Shown: positions 16,037 through 26,911 of the stretch, one piece after another
Layout: each line of letters begins with the position of its first letter
How positions within the stretch are numbered: the first letter of the stretch is position 1
Assembly: GCA_022821545.1 (NCBI GenBank)
Contig: JAJEDJ010000043.1
Location: 95,046-159,045 of the forward strand
Direction of reading: 5' to 3'
Origin: Caldilineaceae bacterium
Lineage (GTDB): Bacteria; Chloroflexota; Anaerolineae; Caldilineales; Caldilineaceae
Length of the DNA: 64,000 bases
Program-made: the position numbers and the translations under genes
Notes under the pieces: generated by a model
Database searches by the model: none
What the model saw: the letters and a program-made list of their open reading frames with translations, nothing else
What the model was told of the DNA's origin: nothing

Positions 16037-16822
16037 TCAAGCTGACGCGCCGGAATAGAAGCGGATGCCCACCCGCCAGAACCAACGGGAGACGAGGAGC
16101 ATGGCGGCGGCCAGGGCAACTGTACCGACGAGGGTCGCGCCGGTGATGCGGCCGCTGACTGCGGAGGCAGGCACGGTGGTGGCGAAGGCCACAGGAACCA
16201 GGAACGTCAGCACGGCGCGCAGCCAGGCTGGATAGATGCTGACGGGCCAGCGGCCGGCCTGCCACATGCTCATAAAGATGACCTGGATGTTTTCGACCTT
16301 CACGAACCAGAATGCGCAGGTGCTGAGCATAAGCCAGAAACTGTAGATGATCAAGCCGCCGCACAAGAGCGTGACGGCGAAGACTGCGGTGTCGACCAGA
16401 CCGAGGCGGGCGCCGAGCCGCAGAAGCGCGATGCTGAGCACGGGGAGGGCGATGAGCACGTCGACGAGCCGCCAGATTTCCACGGTTTGGATGCTGACCA
16501 GGATCTGTGAGTCGGCAGGCTTGGTGAGGGTGAAGTCGAGGGTACCCTGGCGCACATCCTCCATGAATTTGGTCATTGAGGGGCGGATGATGGTACGGAT
16601 GAGGCCGCCGATGAGGAAGTAGACGCCGACAAGCGCCAGGAGTTCCTCCTGGCGCCAGCCCCCCAGTGTGTCGGTATGACTGAAAACCACGGCCAGCCCG
16701 CCGAGGGCCACGCTCAGGTCCAGGGCGGACTGCACGAGACTGATCCAGAAATTGGCCCGGTATTCCAGTTCGCCCAGGATTCCGATGCGCAGGTATGTGG
16801 CAAAGAGGCGTAAGTAGAACAT
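16037..16822 (-). CDS. ABC-2 type permease (COG3694-like)
   Basis: Integral membrane subunit of 261 aa with about six hydrophobic segments, including an N-terminal helix pair, a central L-L-C-G-G-L-I-I-Y-S-F-W-L-M-L segment and a C-terminal A-L-A-A-A-M-L-L-V-S-R-W-F-W-R-V-G segment. The R-Q-G-T-L-D-F-T-L-T-K-P motif after the second helix pair is what I associate with COG3694 permeases. It lies 15 nt after the sister permease and after the matching ATPase, making a complete exporter of unknown cargo. The COG4586/4587/3694 trio is widespread in Chloroflexota, Firmicutes and Actinobacteria but poorly characterised. Confidence 0.8.
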   Translation of the reverse strand: MFYLRLFATYLRIGILGELEYRANFWISLVQSALDLSVALGGLAVVFSHTDTLGGWRQEELLALVGVYFLIGGLIRTIIRPSMTKFMEDVRQGTLDFTLTKPADSQILVSIQTVEIWRLVDVLIALPVLSIALLRLGARLGLVDTAVFAVTLLCGGLIIYSFWLMLSTCAFWFVKVENIQVIFMSMWQAGRWPVSIYPAWLRAVLTFLVPVAFATTVPASAVSGRITGATLVGTVALAAAMLLVSRWFWRVGIRFYSGASA

Positions 16823-16837
16823 GGTTTCCGTTGTGTG

Positions 16838-17641
16838 TCAGTTTCCAAAGGCAGCGTAGCGTTTGATTCCGGCCCGGTAGATGAGCTGCATGAATAGATA
16901 GCCGGCAACCAGCCAGAATAACTGTGCTCCGATGCCGATGAGCACATCCCGGGGGGTAACGCGCCCAAGAAGGAGCTCAACGGGAAAATAGAGCATCCAG
17001 CGGAAGGGCAAAAGGTCGGCGGCCCGCTGTACGAACTGGGGAAACAGAGAAAGCGGAGCCAGCTTTCCGGAAAAGAAGAGCGTGATAACGATGTAGGCCT
17101 GGTTCATGGCGTCAATTCGCAACGTCCAGAAGGCGACCATGGCCAGGGACCACTCCCAGTAGAAGCGCATCAGGAAGGCCAGAATGAGAACGGGAACGAA
17201 GGCGGCCAATGTCCAGTAGGTGGGCTGCCAGGAGGCGTCGAAGAACCAGGCCAGCAGCAGGGCGGTGGGCGCTATCACGGTCAACGTCAGGAATTTGTAG
17301 CCGATGTTGTCGGCGATGTCGCTGTGGATGGGATGGATCGGCTTGAGCAGCATTACCGAGAAGTGGCCGGTGCGGATTCGATAGACGTATTCCCACATGA
17401 TCCAGGTGAAGGTGCCGTGACTGACCATCATCATGGCGATGAAGTAGACGGCAAAGTCGTTGGTGCTGTAGCCGCCCACGGAACCGCCCTGCTGCAGGGA
17501 GACGGTCCGCCATATGACCAGATACATTAGCGGCTCAATGATGCCGCCCAGGAGCCAGATCAGCATCGCGATCCGATACTGGAACATCATCATCAGCGAC
17601 GTGCGGAAGTAGCCTCTGTAGATCGGGTAGAAGGCAAACAT
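16838..17641 (-). CDS. ABC-2 type permease (COG4587-like)
   Basis: Second membrane subunit (267 aa, about six helices) of the exporter. The start at ATG 17641 gives M-F-A-F-Y-P-I-Y-R-G-Y-F-R-T-S-L and has AGGA nine bases upstream; the frame runs open to 17743, but that extension is Pro/Cys-rich and non-membrane-like. It contains W-E-Y-V-Y-R-I-R-T-G-H-F-S-V-M-L-L-K-P-I-H-P after helix two, parallel to the R-x-G-x-x-x-x-x-L-x-K-P motif of its sister. It follows the ATPase gene after about 208 nt, the widest gap in this operon. Confidence 0.8.
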   Translation of the reverse strand: MFAFYPIYRGYFRTSLMMMFQYRIAMLIWLLGGIIEPLMYLVIWRTVSLQQGGSVGGYSTNDFAVYFIAMMMVSHGTFTWIMWEYVYRIRTGHFSVMLLKPIHPIHSDIADNIGYKFLTLTVIAPTALLLAWFFDASWQPTYWTLAAFVPVLILAFLMRFYWEWSLAMVAFWTLRIDAMNQAYIVITLFFSGKLAPLSLFPQFVQRAADLLPFRWMLYFPVELLLGRVTPRDVLIGIGAQLFWLVAGYLFMQLIYRAGIKRYAAFGN

Positions 17642-17849
17642 CAGTTGTCCTGGGCTCAGGCATTCAGTGCAAGGGCAAAGAAACGGTCGGGAGGCCTCGC
17701 GTGATGGTTCCGGCGGCCGAGGGCATGGGAACTGACTCGGCACTCGGAACGGGACGAACGCATGCCCCCATGAATGTGACTGGGAGGAGCAGGGATGTCA
17801 GCGTTTTTCTCAGCTCTTGGCGCAGACAGAAAGTCATATTTCGACCGTC

Positions 17850-18878
<1,029 letters not shown>

Positions 18879-18884
18879 AGTGGT

Positions 18885-20228
18885 TCAGTTCTCGTTTGCG
18901 TCGGGACCGGCAGTCACAAGAGTATAGGCGTCGGTGCGCAGGTATTGGGCGGCGACGCGCTGAACATCCTCTTTTGAGATGGATCTGATCCGATCCTGAT
19001 AGGTCTGGAGGTAGTCGAGGCCGAGGCCGAACCATTCCATGTTGAGAAGGATAGAGGCGACGCCGTCGTTTGTTTCCAGGCGGAGGGGGAGTGTGCCGGT
19101 CATGTTGGCGATGCTGTCGGAGAGCTCTTCATCGCTGACCGGTTCCTGCCCGAGCCGTTCGAATTCGTGCAGGATGCTGTCGATCGCCTGCTCGACGTTT
19201 TGGGGGTTGACGCCGGCGAAGGCAACCCAGGGCCCGATCCCGATGTCGGCGTCGAGCGCGCTGTAGCTGTAGTAGGCGAGACCCTGGCGCTCGCGCACGG
19301 TTTCGCCCAGGCGGCCCATCATGCCGAACTGACCGAGGATGTTGTTGGCGACCTGGACGGCATGGTAGTCGGGATCGCTGCGGGCGATGGCGAGGCAACC
19401 GATGACGACATCGGTCTGGACCTTGCCTGGCATAGGGAACGTTTTGTGCTGGACGCCGTTGGCGCCGCTCACCTGGGGGATGGAATCGGCGGGTGACGAG
19501 GGCTCCGGACCGGCGGACCAGGCGCCGAAGTGGGTCTCCAGCAGCGTCACCACCGCATCCGGCTCGACGTCCCCGCTGACGACGACGATGGCCTGGTTGG
19601 GATGGTAATGTTCACGGTGGAAGCGGACCACGTCGTCGCGGCCGATCGCCTGAACGGTCTCGATGTAGCCGGACGTGGAGAGGCCGTAGGGGTGATCTCC
19701 GTATATCATTTCGTTGAAACGGCGGTAGGAGACGCTGCGCGTGCTCTGTTCGCGCTCCTGCAAGCGCACGAGCCGCTGGCCGCGCACGCGTTCGATCTGT
19801 TCGGTGGGAAAGGTTGGCCGCTGCAGGATATCGGCCAGGATCTCCACCATGAGCGGGAAGTCCTCGACGAGACTCTCGCTGCCAAAGCTGGTGACGTGGG
19901 TGCCGCCGCCGGCGCTGACGCTGGCGCCGACCGATTCCACGGCCTCATTGAAGCGATCGAAGTCGTAGCTGGCGCTGCCGCGGCTCAGAAGGGAGGCGGT
20001 GAAGGAGGACAGCCCTGTCAATGTGGGGGGCTCATCGACGCTTCCGGCGCGCAGAGCGCCTTCCAGCATCACGACCGGCGCGGACGGGTTGGGCCGGACC
20101 AGAATGGTGATGCCGTTTGCGGTCTGGACGCGATGGATCGTCTCAGGGCCAATCGTTGTCTGTCCGTCCTCACCGGCGCGGGCCGGTGCGGCGTGAAGGC
20201 GGGGGGAGAAGGAGCCGTTTCTGTTCAT
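18885..20228 (-). CDS. M16-family protein lacking the zinc motif
   Basis: M16 (insulinase/mitochondrial processing peptidase-like) fold of 447 aa with both halves recognisable. The N-terminal half has L-E-G-A-L-R-A-G-S-V-D-E-P. At the place of the zinc-binding H-x-x-E-H it reads G-L-S-S-F-T-A-S-L-L, so neither His nor Glu is present. The second half retains the R-Q-G-L-A-Y-Y-S-Y-S segment that holds the substrate-binding Arg/Tyr pair. Known M16B systems pair such an inactive subunit with a zinc-bearing one, usually encoded next door. No partner gene is adjacent here: upstream lies holA (16 nt) and downstream the exporter ATPase (6 nt). Confidence 0.85.
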   Translation of the reverse strand: MNRNGSFSPRLHAAPARAGEDGQTTIGPETIHRVQTANGITILVRPNPSAPVVMLEGALRAGSVDEPPTLTGLSSFTASLLSRGSASYDFDRFNEAVESVGASVSAGGGTHVTSFGSESLVEDFPLMVEILADILQRPTFPTEQIERVRGQRLVRLQEREQSTRSVSYRRFNEMIYGDHPYGLSTSGYIETVQAIGRDDVVRFHREHYHPNQAIVVVSGDVEPDAVVTLLETHFGAWSAGPEPSSPADSIPQVSGANGVQHKTFPMPGKVQTDVVIGCLAIARSDPDYHAVQVANNILGQFGMMGRLGETVRERQGLAYYSYSALDADIGIGPWVAFAGVNPQNVEQAIDSILHEFERLGQEPVSDEELSDSIANMTGTLPLRLETNDGVASILLNMEWFGLGLDYLQTYQDRIRSISKEDVQRVAAQYLRTDAYTLVTAGPDANEN

Positions 20229-20244
20229 CAGGTGTAGCGTTCCT

Positions 20245-21267
20245 CTATTGGGATTGGGTCAGTTCTGCCACCAGAATATCGATTTCAGTGTCGGGGTCGG
20301 CGCCGGTCTTCATGGCGAAGTCGGACGAAAGGAGCCGGTCGAGAATGCCTTCCAGTTGCGGGAGGGCATAGTTGCGGCTCTGGGCCATTGCTTTCTTGAC
20401 GGGAAAGGGTCTCTCGTCGACGCGGCCGGCGATGTCGTATTCGTTTCCGGGACCGCGGGAGGTCTCATCCTTGACTTTGATCATTATGCGGTACTGGCGG
20501 GTAATCATTGTCAGAAGGTAGAAGGGGTTGGCGTCGTCGCGGCGCAGCGCGTACAGGGCTCGCATCGCCTTGCGTCCATCGCGCTGGCCGATGGCGTCAG
20601 TCAGATCCCAGATGAGGGCTTCGCTGGTGTCGCTTACGAGGCTCTGCACGTCGTCCGGCGTGATGGCGCGGCCGGCAGCGTAGGAGCGCAGCTTGTCGAT
20701 CTCCAGGGTCAGGCGGCGGAGGTCGGCGCCAACGAAGGTAGCCAACATCTGCACAGCCTGGCCCTCGATTTCGACCCCATCTCGGCGGGCGGTATTGGCG
20801 ATCCAGGCGGGCAGGGCGCGGGCGTTGGGCGTGTTCAACTCATCAATCGCCAGGAGCCCGCCCTTCTTCAGCTGATCGAGACCGGCTAGGCCGTCCAGAC
20901 CTCTCCAGATCGCGCGCCGCTTGTCCAATTTGTCGTCGATGAATACGAGATCATTTGAGATGCCTGGATCGGCGAGCGCTTCCAGGATCTGGCGCGCCTC
21001 TGCCTGCGCGGCGGTGTTGGGCGACTTGGCCGTGCCCAGACGGGACTCGAGATGGGCGAGGTAGCCGCGTACGATGACCAGGCGCCGGTCGGCGAGGAAG
21101 GGCAGAGCGCCGGCATGATGGAGAATATCGCTTGCGTCGGAGCGGACGCCGTCAAGTTCGGCGATGTTGAGCGGAGCCATTTCCGGATCGCCGAGGGCCT
21201 GTTTCAACTGGCCGAGGCGCTGCCCCAAGAGAAACTCATCGGGCGCGAGGAACAGATAGTTTGACAA
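20245..21267 (-). CDS. holA: DNA polymerase III subunit delta
   Basis: Clamp-loader subunit that opens the beta sliding clamp. The 340-aa protein starts M-S-N-Y-L-F-L-A-P-D-E-F-L-L, the usual N-terminal block, and continues through L-P-F-L-A-D-R-R-L-V-I-V-R and I-F/V-I-D-D-K-L-D-K-R. The helical lid follows, with D-L-R-R-L-T-L-E-I-D-K-L and D-A-I-G-Q-R-D-G-R-K-A. The collar domain has P-F-Y-L-L-T-M-I-T-R-Q-Y-R-I. Length and domain order are standard. It sits in the middle of the ten-gene minus-strand run, 33 nt after the DUF6391 gene. Confidence 0.88.
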   Translation of the reverse strand: MSNYLFLAPDEFLLGQRLGQLKQALGDPEMAPLNIAELDGVRSDASDILHHAGALPFLADRRLVIVRGYLAHLESRLGTAKSPNTAAQAEARQILEALADPGISNDLVFIDDKLDKRRAIWRGLDGLAGLDQLKKGGLLAIDELNTPNARALPAWIANTARRDGVEIEGQAVQMLATFVGADLRRLTLEIDKLRSYAAGRAITPDDVQSLVSDTSEALIWDLTDAIGQRDGRKAMRALYALRRDDANPFYLLTMITRQYRIMIKVKDETSRGPGNEYDIAGRVDERPFPVKKAMAQSRNYALPQLEGILDRLLSSDFAMKTGADPDTEIDILVAELTQSQ

Positions 21268-21300
21268 TTCGCTACCAATCTCGGAGACGGCGGCCCCCGG

Positions 21301-21897
21301 TCATTGCGGTTCTGCGAAGGTGACGCGATGGGCCTGGCCGCGCTTCAAAGGGATGACCTGGGCCAGCAAGCGATCGCCGATATTCGATAAGGTAGTCAGA
21401 CGCTGCAAACGCATTCCCAGCGGTGTTGAGACCAGGAGGGCAAGCGTCATCAGTCCAGCTGTCACTGTCATTCTGTCGAGGAGCGACCTGCCGCTGCCGG
21501 GCCGGCGTCGGACTGGGGACTCCGCGCGTGCTGCTGGATTTCCGTCCTCCCCCGAGGGGAATGACCCTGCAAGCGGGTGATGCGGCGGATTCCGCCATTC
21601 CAGGCTGCCGAGAAATGCGGCTGCGGTCACCAGGAGGATGCTGGCGGTCAGGTTCGTGCCGCAGTTGGGATGAAAGGCCAGCTCCTCTTCCCCATCCTGA
21701 AGACGCTGGATCGCCTCGCAGACGGCCTCTTCGATCGCTTCGCTGGACAGCTGCCCGTAGAGCGTAAAGCCCCAGGGGTCGCTCATGCCGGCGAAGACGC
21801 GGCGGGGAAAACGGGCCGCCAGCAGATGTATGGTGGCGTGTTCGATGGCGTGATGTTGCCGGGTCTGCTGGAGGACGGCGGACAAGGCCCCTAGCAT
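21301..21897 (-). CDS. DUF6391-like membrane protein
   Basis: Protein of 198 aa with an N-terminal Q-H-H-A-I-E-H-A-T-I-H-L-L motif and a central H-P-N-C-G-T-N-L. These His/Cys-rich signatures are what I recall of DUF6391, a family of unknown function. Two hydrophobic segments follow (about residues 85-100 and 145-162), with a Pro/Arg/Ser-rich stretch between them. The conserved His, Glu and Cys suggest metal binding, but this is inference. It starts 6 nt after the transketolase stop and is clearly cotranscribed with it. Confidence 0.65.
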   Translation of the reverse strand: MLGALSAVLQQTRQHHAIEHATIHLLAARFPRRVFAGMSDPWGFTLYGQLSSEAIEEAVCEAIQRLQDGEEELAFHPNCGTNLTASILLVTAAAFLGSLEWRNPPHHPLAGSFPSGEDGNPAARAESPVRRRPGSGRSLLDRMTVTAGLMTLALLVSTPLGMRLQRLTTLSNIGDRLLAQVIPLKRGQAHRVTFAEPQ

Positions 21898-21903
21898 AGG
21901 CGG

Positions 21904-23976
21904 CTACGCCTCCAGGAGTGTCTGCGCGGCGCCGATGACGGCGTCAACGGTCAGGCCTAATTTGGCGTAGACATCCTGCTGGGGCGCGCTGGCGCCGAAG
22001 CGGTTGAGGCCGATGACGGCGCCGCGGGCGGGGTCGTTGCCGACCCAGCGTTCCCAGCCTTGGGTGACGCCGGCTTCGACGGAGAGCTTCTTGGCGTTCG
22101 AAGGCAGCACCTCTTGCTGGTAGGCGGGCGTCTGCGCGGCGAAGAGCTCCCAACTGGGCAGGCTCACGACGCGCACGGAGGCGCCGTTATCGGCGAGACT
22201 CTGGGCGGCGGCGTAGGCGAGCTCCAGTTCGCTGCCGGAAGAGATAAGGGCCAGCTCGGGCGCGGCGCCGTTTGCTCCGTTGCTCTGGTAGAAGACATAA
22301 CCGCCCAGGGCGGCGCCTTCGGCTGCGGCGACACCGGCGGCGGTGCGATCATATACGGGCAGATTCTGGCGTGAAAAGATGAGCGCAGTGGGGCCGCTCT
22401 TGTTTTGCAGAGCAGCTTTCCAGGCCTGCGCCACCTCGTTGGCGTCGGCAGGGCGGATGACGGTGAGGTTGGGAATAGCACGCAGGGCCGCCACCTGTTC
22501 GACGGGCTGATGGGTGGGGCCGTCCTCGCCGACGCCGATGCTGTCGTGGGTAAAGATGAAGATTGCAGGCACACCCATGAGAGCGGCCAGACGGATGCTG
22601 GCGCGCATGTAGTCGCTGAAGACGAGGAAGGTTCCTCCGTAGGGAATGACGCCGCCGTGTAAGGCCATGCCGTTGAGGACGGCGCCCATGCCGTGTTCGC
22701 GAACGCCAAATCGGAAGTTGCGCCCGCTGTAGGAATCGGGTTGAAAGTCGGGGCTGCCGCTGATGATCGTCTTGTTGCTGGGCGCGAGGTCGGCGCTGCC
22801 GCCGATGAGATTGGTGATGACGGGCGCGAGGGCGTTGAGAGTATCGCCGCTGGCGTTGCGGGTGGCCTGGCTGCCGCCGGAGTCGAAAGTGGGCAGGGCC
22901 TCCTCCCAACCGTCAGGAAGCTGGCCCTGCAGCATCGCGCTCAGCTGAGCGGCCAGCTCCGGATGGGCGGCGGCGTAGGCATCCCACTGGGCCCGGTCGT
23001 CGGTCTCAAGCCTCTTGCCGCGCGCGACGGCTTGGAGGCAGAAGTCACAGACTGCCTCGGGCAGATAGAAAGTGGGGTCCTGCGGCCACTCGAGGTTGGC
23101 CTTGGTCTGGGCGACCTCGTCGTCGGGGAGCGCGTCGCTGTGCATATCGGGCTCGCCCTGTTTGGGGGCGCCGAAGCCGATGACGGTAGTGCAGCCGATG
23201 AGGCTGGGCCGGGGATCCTGTTTGGCGGCGGCAATGGCGGTGTCAACGGCGGCGCCGTCCATGCCGTCCACTTTGAGGACGTGCCAGCCGTAGGCCTCGA
23301 AGCGCTGGTACTGGTCCTCGGTAAAGGCCAGGTCGGTGTAGCCGTCGATGGTGACGCGGTTGTCGTCGTAAAGGTAGATCAGTTTGCCGAGTCGAAGATG
23401 ACCGGCAAGGCTGGCCGCTTCCTGGGCGACGCCCTCCATCAGGTCGCCGTCACTGACGATGGCGTAGATGTGGTGTGAAATGACGTCGTGACCGGGGCGG
23501 TTAAAGTTTGCGGCGAGCCACTGTTCGGCGATAGCCATGCCGACGCCGTTGGCGAAGCCCTGGCCGAGCGGTCCTGTGGTCGTCTCTACCCCGGGTGCGT
23601 GCCCGTATTCGGGGTGGCCGGGGGTCATGCTGCCGTACTGGCGGAAGTTCTTGAGCTCCTGTAGGGGGAGATCGTAGCCGGTCAGGTGGAGCAAGGAATA
23701 GAGGAGCATGGAGCCGTGGCCGGCGCTGAGGATGAAGCGGTCACGGTTGTGCCAGTCGGGGTTGGCCGGATTGTAGCGCAGATGTCTGCGCCAGAGCGTC
23801 AAGGCGGCCGTAGCCATGCCCATGGGCAGGCCGGCGTGTCCCGAGTTGGCGGCCTGGACGGCGTCAAGCGCGAGCATGCGAATGGTGTTGACTACATTTT
23901 CTTCCAGATCCGGATCGATTGTGGGGCTTTCGAAAGGCAGGGACGCGGCGCCCTGGCCGTTGGTGTTGTGTGACAT
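21904..23976 (-). CDS. tkt: Transketolase
   Basis: Thiamine-diphosphate enzyme of the pentose phosphate pathway that moves two-carbon ketol units between sugar phosphates. The 690-aa length is standard. N-terminal [19 protein letters not shown] is the family opening. The ThDP motif G-D-G-D-L-M-E-G with downstream D-D-N is present as S-D-G-D-L-M-E-G...Y-D-D-N. The pyrimidine domain has [10 protein letters not shown] and [15 protein letters not shown]. The next gene upstream, an ABC exporter, ends 82 nt before it, and -10-like hexamers lie in that gap. Confidence 0.95.
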   Translation of the reverse strand: MSHNTNGQGAASLPFESPTIDPDLEENVVNTIRMLALDAVQAANSGHAGLPMGMATAALTLWRRHLRYNPANPDWHNRDRFILSAGHGSMLLYSLLHLTGYDLPLQELKNFRQYGSMTPGHPEYGHAPGVETTTGPLGQGFANGVGMAIAEQWLAANFNRPGHDVISHHIYAIVSDGDLMEGVAQEAASLAGHLRLGKLIYLYDDNRVTIDGYTDLAFTEDQYQRFEAYGWHVLKVDGMDGAAVDTAIAAAKQDPRPSLIGCTTVIGFGAPKQGEPDMHSDALPDDEVAQTKANLEWPQDPTFYLPEAVCDFCLQAVARGKRLETDDRAQWDAYAAAHPELAAQLSAMLQGQLPDGWEEALPTFDSGGSQATRNASGDTLNALAPVITNLIGGSADLAPSNKTIISGSPDFQPDSYSGRNFRFGVREHGMGAVLNGMALHGGVIPYGGTFLVFSDYMRASIRLAALMGVPAIFIFTHDSIGVGEDGPTHQPVEQVAALRAIPNLTVIRPADANEVAQAWKAALQNKSGPTALIFSRQNLPVYDRTAAGVAAAEGAALGGYVFYQSNGANGAAPELALISSGSELELAYAAAQSLADNGASVRVVSLPSWELFAAQTPAYQQEVLPSNAKKLSVEAGVTQGWERWVGNDPARGAVIGLNRFGASAPQQDVYAKLGLTVDAVIGAAQTLLEA

Positions 23977-24045
23977 CGGTGGCAGATTCCTTAGCGTGAA
24001 TAGTAGCTGTCAGCCGGCGGCGCGTTAAGAATGTATTGGCCGCAA

Positions 24046-24063
24046 AGTATAGATCGGATTATA
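24046..24063 (-). promoter_or_regulatory. Possible tkt promoter (-10-like hexamers)
   Basis: On the minus strand TATAAT (24058-24063) and TATACT (24046-24051) lie 70-90 nt upstream of the transketolase ATG, the first overlapping the stop codon of the upstream exporter gene. No convincing -35 is visible, so this is weak support for an internal promoter starting the ten-gene run. Confidence 0.3.
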
Positions 24064-25870
24064 ACGCGATCTCAGGCAGATCGAAAGACTGTGCCTTGTA
24101 CAGGTCATGGAATAGACCGCGAAGGGTCAGCAGTTCTTCGCGGCTGCCCGTTTCGACGATGCGGCCCTGATCGATAACCAGAATGCGGTCTGCGGCGAGA
24201 ATTGTTGACAGGCGATGGGCGACGACGATGGCGGTACGTCCCGCGCGTGCTTGTTCGAAGGCGGTGCGGACCTTTAGCTCGGTCAGGGCGTCGAGCGCGG
24301 AGGTGGCTTCGTCGAACAGGAGGAGCCTGGGGCGCTTCCGGAGGGCGCGGGCGATGGCGAGGCGCTGGCGCTCTCCGCCGGACAGCGTCAGGCCGCGTTC
24401 ACCGATGACGGTACGGTAGTCGCGAGGCAGACCGGTGATGAATTCATCGATCTGTGCGGCGCGCGCAGCTTCGCTGACTGCGCCGGCATCTTCGTCCGGG
24501 CGGGGATAGTTGATGTTGCGGCTGATGCTGTCGTTCCAGAAAAACAGGTCCTGGGAAACGAGGCCGATCTGACTTCGCAGTGAGGCCAGCGATAGTTCCT
24601 GGAGGTCGATCCCGTCCAGCGCGATGGACCCGGACCGGGGTGTGTAAAAGCCCATGATCAGATCGATGATGGTGGACTTGCCGCCGCCGCTGGGGCCGAC
24701 GATACCGACGAATTCGCCGGGCTCAACGCGGAAGGTGAGGTCGCGTGCGCCGAAGTCGCCGCGGCCGTAGTCGAAAGAGACGTTGTTGAAGGCCAGAGCG
24801 GCGCCAGGGGGCGGGGCAACGTTTGCGGGGCGCCGCTCATCTGAGACAGCGTCGGAAGGCAGTGCCCTGTCACCAGACGGTTCGCGTGTAAGGGCAAAGA
24901 GAGCATCTACCTTATCGGCATTGATCCGGGCCTCCTGCAGGTTGACTTGGGTACCCAGTAGCGTCTGCAGCACGGCGTAGGCGCGGGGAAGATAGGCGGC
25001 GAAGGCGACGAGACTGCCTATAGTGAGTCTGCCCTGGATGATCTCGAAGGCGCCAAAGGCGAAGATGAGGCCCGCAACCACGTAGTTGATGGATTCCGGC
25101 AATACTATGCGAATCATTTCATGGAAGGCTGACACGGTGGCTTTGATGCGGCGGTGCGCCGTGAGCCACTCTCGCCAACGGTCCTTCTCATGAGCTTGGG
25201 CATTTAATGCCCGGACGGTGCGCAGACCGGGGAAGATCTCATTCAGATAGCTTTCGCCGGATTCCAGCGTATTGGACAGGTCGCGGTAGAGGCTCTGGGT
25301 ATAGTTGCGTGTTTTGCGGGTCAGGAGGAATGAGAGGGGAAAGGCGAGAAGCGCCACAAGGGAAAGGCGCCAGTGCAGCCAGGTCATAGCGGTCAGTGTG
25401 CCTACGAGGAGGATGGCGTTCATGGCCAGCGGCAGCAGATGTTGTCCGACATAGACCTCGCCGATCAGGCCGCAGCTGCGGGTGAGTCGATAGATGTGTT
25501 CTCCAGTCTTGAACTGCTCCAAGTCGGCAAGTCGGACGAACAGGAGGTGGTCGAACAGCTCCTGGCGCAGGCGTTGGGCGACGCCTTCGCCGATGTAGGC
25601 GCGCAGGTAGTGGTTGGCGGAGTTGAAGCCGGCGCTGAGTACGGGCACAGCGACCATGCCGACAAGGAGCAGGCCGATCAGCCTCACGTCGGCTGCCGGT
25701 ATTGCTGTGTCAAGGAGATGTTTGAAGAGAAGTGGCTGGACCAGCCCGACTCCCGTGCCGATGAGAGAGAGGGCGACAAGGAGCGTAATCCTGGGGATCT
25801 GCTTTTTCAGCTCCTCCTTGATGAGAGGAAAGGAGGTTCTCGGTTCTTCTGCATTAACGGACGAGGACAT
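24059..25870 (-). CDS. ABC exporter, fused membrane and ATPase domains (MsbA/LmrA-like)
   Basis: Half-transporter of 603 aa expected to work as a homodimer exporting a lipid, drug or peptide. Residues 1-330 form a six-helix exporter domain. The ATPase domain follows: Walker A G-P-S-G-G-G-K-S-T near residue 396, Q-loop V-S-Q-D-L-F, signature L-S-G-G-E-R-Q-R, Walker B L-L-L-F-D-E-A-T-S-A-L-D and switch His V-A-H-R-L-S-T. A Pro/Ala-rich linker (about 335-360) joins the two. All ATPase residues are intact. Cargo cannot be predicted; the neighbours (tkt downstream) give no clue. Confidence 0.9.
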   Translation of the reverse strand: MSSSVNAEEPRTSFPLIKEELKKQIPRITLLVALSLIGTGVGLVQPLLFKHLLDTAIPAADVRLIGLLLVGMVAVPVLSAGFNSANHYLRAYIGEGVAQRLRQELFDHLLFVRLADLEQFKTGEHIYRLTRSCGLIGEVYVGQHLLPLAMNAILLVGTLTAMTWLHWRLSLVALLAFPLSFLLTRKTRNYTQSLYRDLSNTLESGESYLNEIFPGLRTVRALNAQAHEKDRWREWLTAHRRIKATVSAFHEMIRIVLPESINYVVAGLIFAFGAFEIIQGRLTIGSLVAFAAYLPRAYAVLQTLLGTQVNLQEARINADKVDALFALTREPSGDRALPSDAVSDERRPANVAPPPGAALAFNNVSFDYGRGDFGARDLTFRVEPGEFVGIVGPSGGGKSTIIDLIMGFYTPRSGSIALDGIDLQELSLASLRSQIGLVSQDLFFWNDSISRNINYPRPDEDAGAVSEAARAAQIDEFITGLPRDYRTVIGERGLTLSGGERQRLAIARALRKRPRLLLFDEATSALDALTELKVRTAFEQARAGRTAIVVAHRLSTILAADRILVIDQGRIVETGSREELLTLRGLFHDLYKAQSFDLPEIAL

Positions 25871-26200
25871 TGGGTTCGCCTGGCGTCGGCCACTATGGAA
25901 GACGGGCGGGCACGGCAGAAGTAGATTTCAACATGGGTGTCAAGGGGGACTGCAGATGTCAGTAGTCAGCGGTCGGTGGCTTGGGACTTCTTGTGGGAGT
26001 AGGTACTGCTGGCTAGACACCTTGATGGGGAAGTATAGGCGCGGTCGCTAGTGAGGGCACACACAAGGGGCGCCCCTTCCTTCCCCTGTTACAAGAACAT
26101 GGTTTGGTACTTCAGACACATTGGATAGCTCAACCCCGAAAGGACTGCGGGAAATTGCCAAGTGAAACTAAGAGAGGCATAACAACTCTGTACTCAATAG
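25871..26200. other. Gene-poor lower-GC stretch upstream of the transposase remnant
   Basis: No convincing coding region, RNA or terminator is seen. Composition is visibly less GC-rich than the flanking operons, in keeping with a decayed mobile-element site. The upstream part of the transposase could not be followed here. Confidence 0.4.
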
Positions 26201-26518
26201 GTGGAGGAAAGTTATGCTGGCAAGCTGGCCTTGCGTCAGCATGTGCCAGCCTTCAGGCGGCGAGTGCTGTCCCTAGCTCGCAATGAGGCTGGTCTCCAAC
26301 ACCAACTCACTCTGGTTCAGCTCTATTACTACCTGTGCCTACACCATCAAGGATTGCCTCAAGCCGGGCGGGAGGAGCGAGTTCGACCTCAGACACAGAC
26401 CCCAGCCATCACTCTGGGTTTGACCGATCAACTCTGGCGCTTGAAAGAGTTGCTGTTGATCCGCGTCCCCCCATGGCCAACGGCCAGCCTGGCCTGTTCC
26501 AACCTGCCTCGAAGCTGA
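26201..26518 (+). pseudogene. Transposase C-terminal remnant (5'-truncated)
   Basis: A 105-codon frame reads L-R-Q-H-V-P-A-F-R-R-R-V, then L-Y-Y-Y-L-C-L-H-H, T-P-A-I-T-L-G-L-T-D-Q-L-W and L-L-I-R-V-P-P-W-P. These match, in order, what I recall as the C-terminal end of an IS1-like DDE transposase group common in Chloroflexota and Cyanobacteria (pattern Y-N-F-C-x-P-H...T-P-A-M-A-A-G-L-T-D-H-x-W-T). The N-terminal DDE core is absent and no flanking inverted repeat was found. The coordinates mark the open frame, not a translated gene. It is probably an old insertion scar. Confidence 0.65.
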
Positions 26519-26911
26519 CAATCGAGCCACAGCGCCCCAGAAATCAGACCCCAGCGCGTGTCTTATGGACCAAAGCTGTCATTTTTGGCCGAATATGGCC
26601 CCTTTTCGTCGCTGCTGCTCCTATCTGAATTCCCTGCAGTTCCTTCAGGGTTGACCATAGGATAGAATGGATGGTGAAGTCAGGATTGCTTCATAGCGGC
26701 CACATTGTTTTGACCCACTCGACAAAGGTTGTCATCTCCGCCTTTTTGGTATTCGAGTTGCATAAGTGGCGAATCGTCAGCACCACAGCAACTTGATGTG
26801 TTGGCCGATTAGCAACAGGCAAGTGGGGCGCGTTGCGTCCTCCTGTTGGCCGCCTGTGCTGGGGTTGTCGTGGAAGCGAACGATTTTGTCCGTGCCATCA
26901 GGGGAAACCTC
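26519..26911. other. Intergenic stretch between transposase remnant and a small membrane-anchored protein
   Basis: Short frames only; nothing recognised. Lower GC than the neighbourhood. A weak repeat (CCCTG / CAGGG, around 26630-26650) is too short to call a terminator. Confidence 0.35.
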
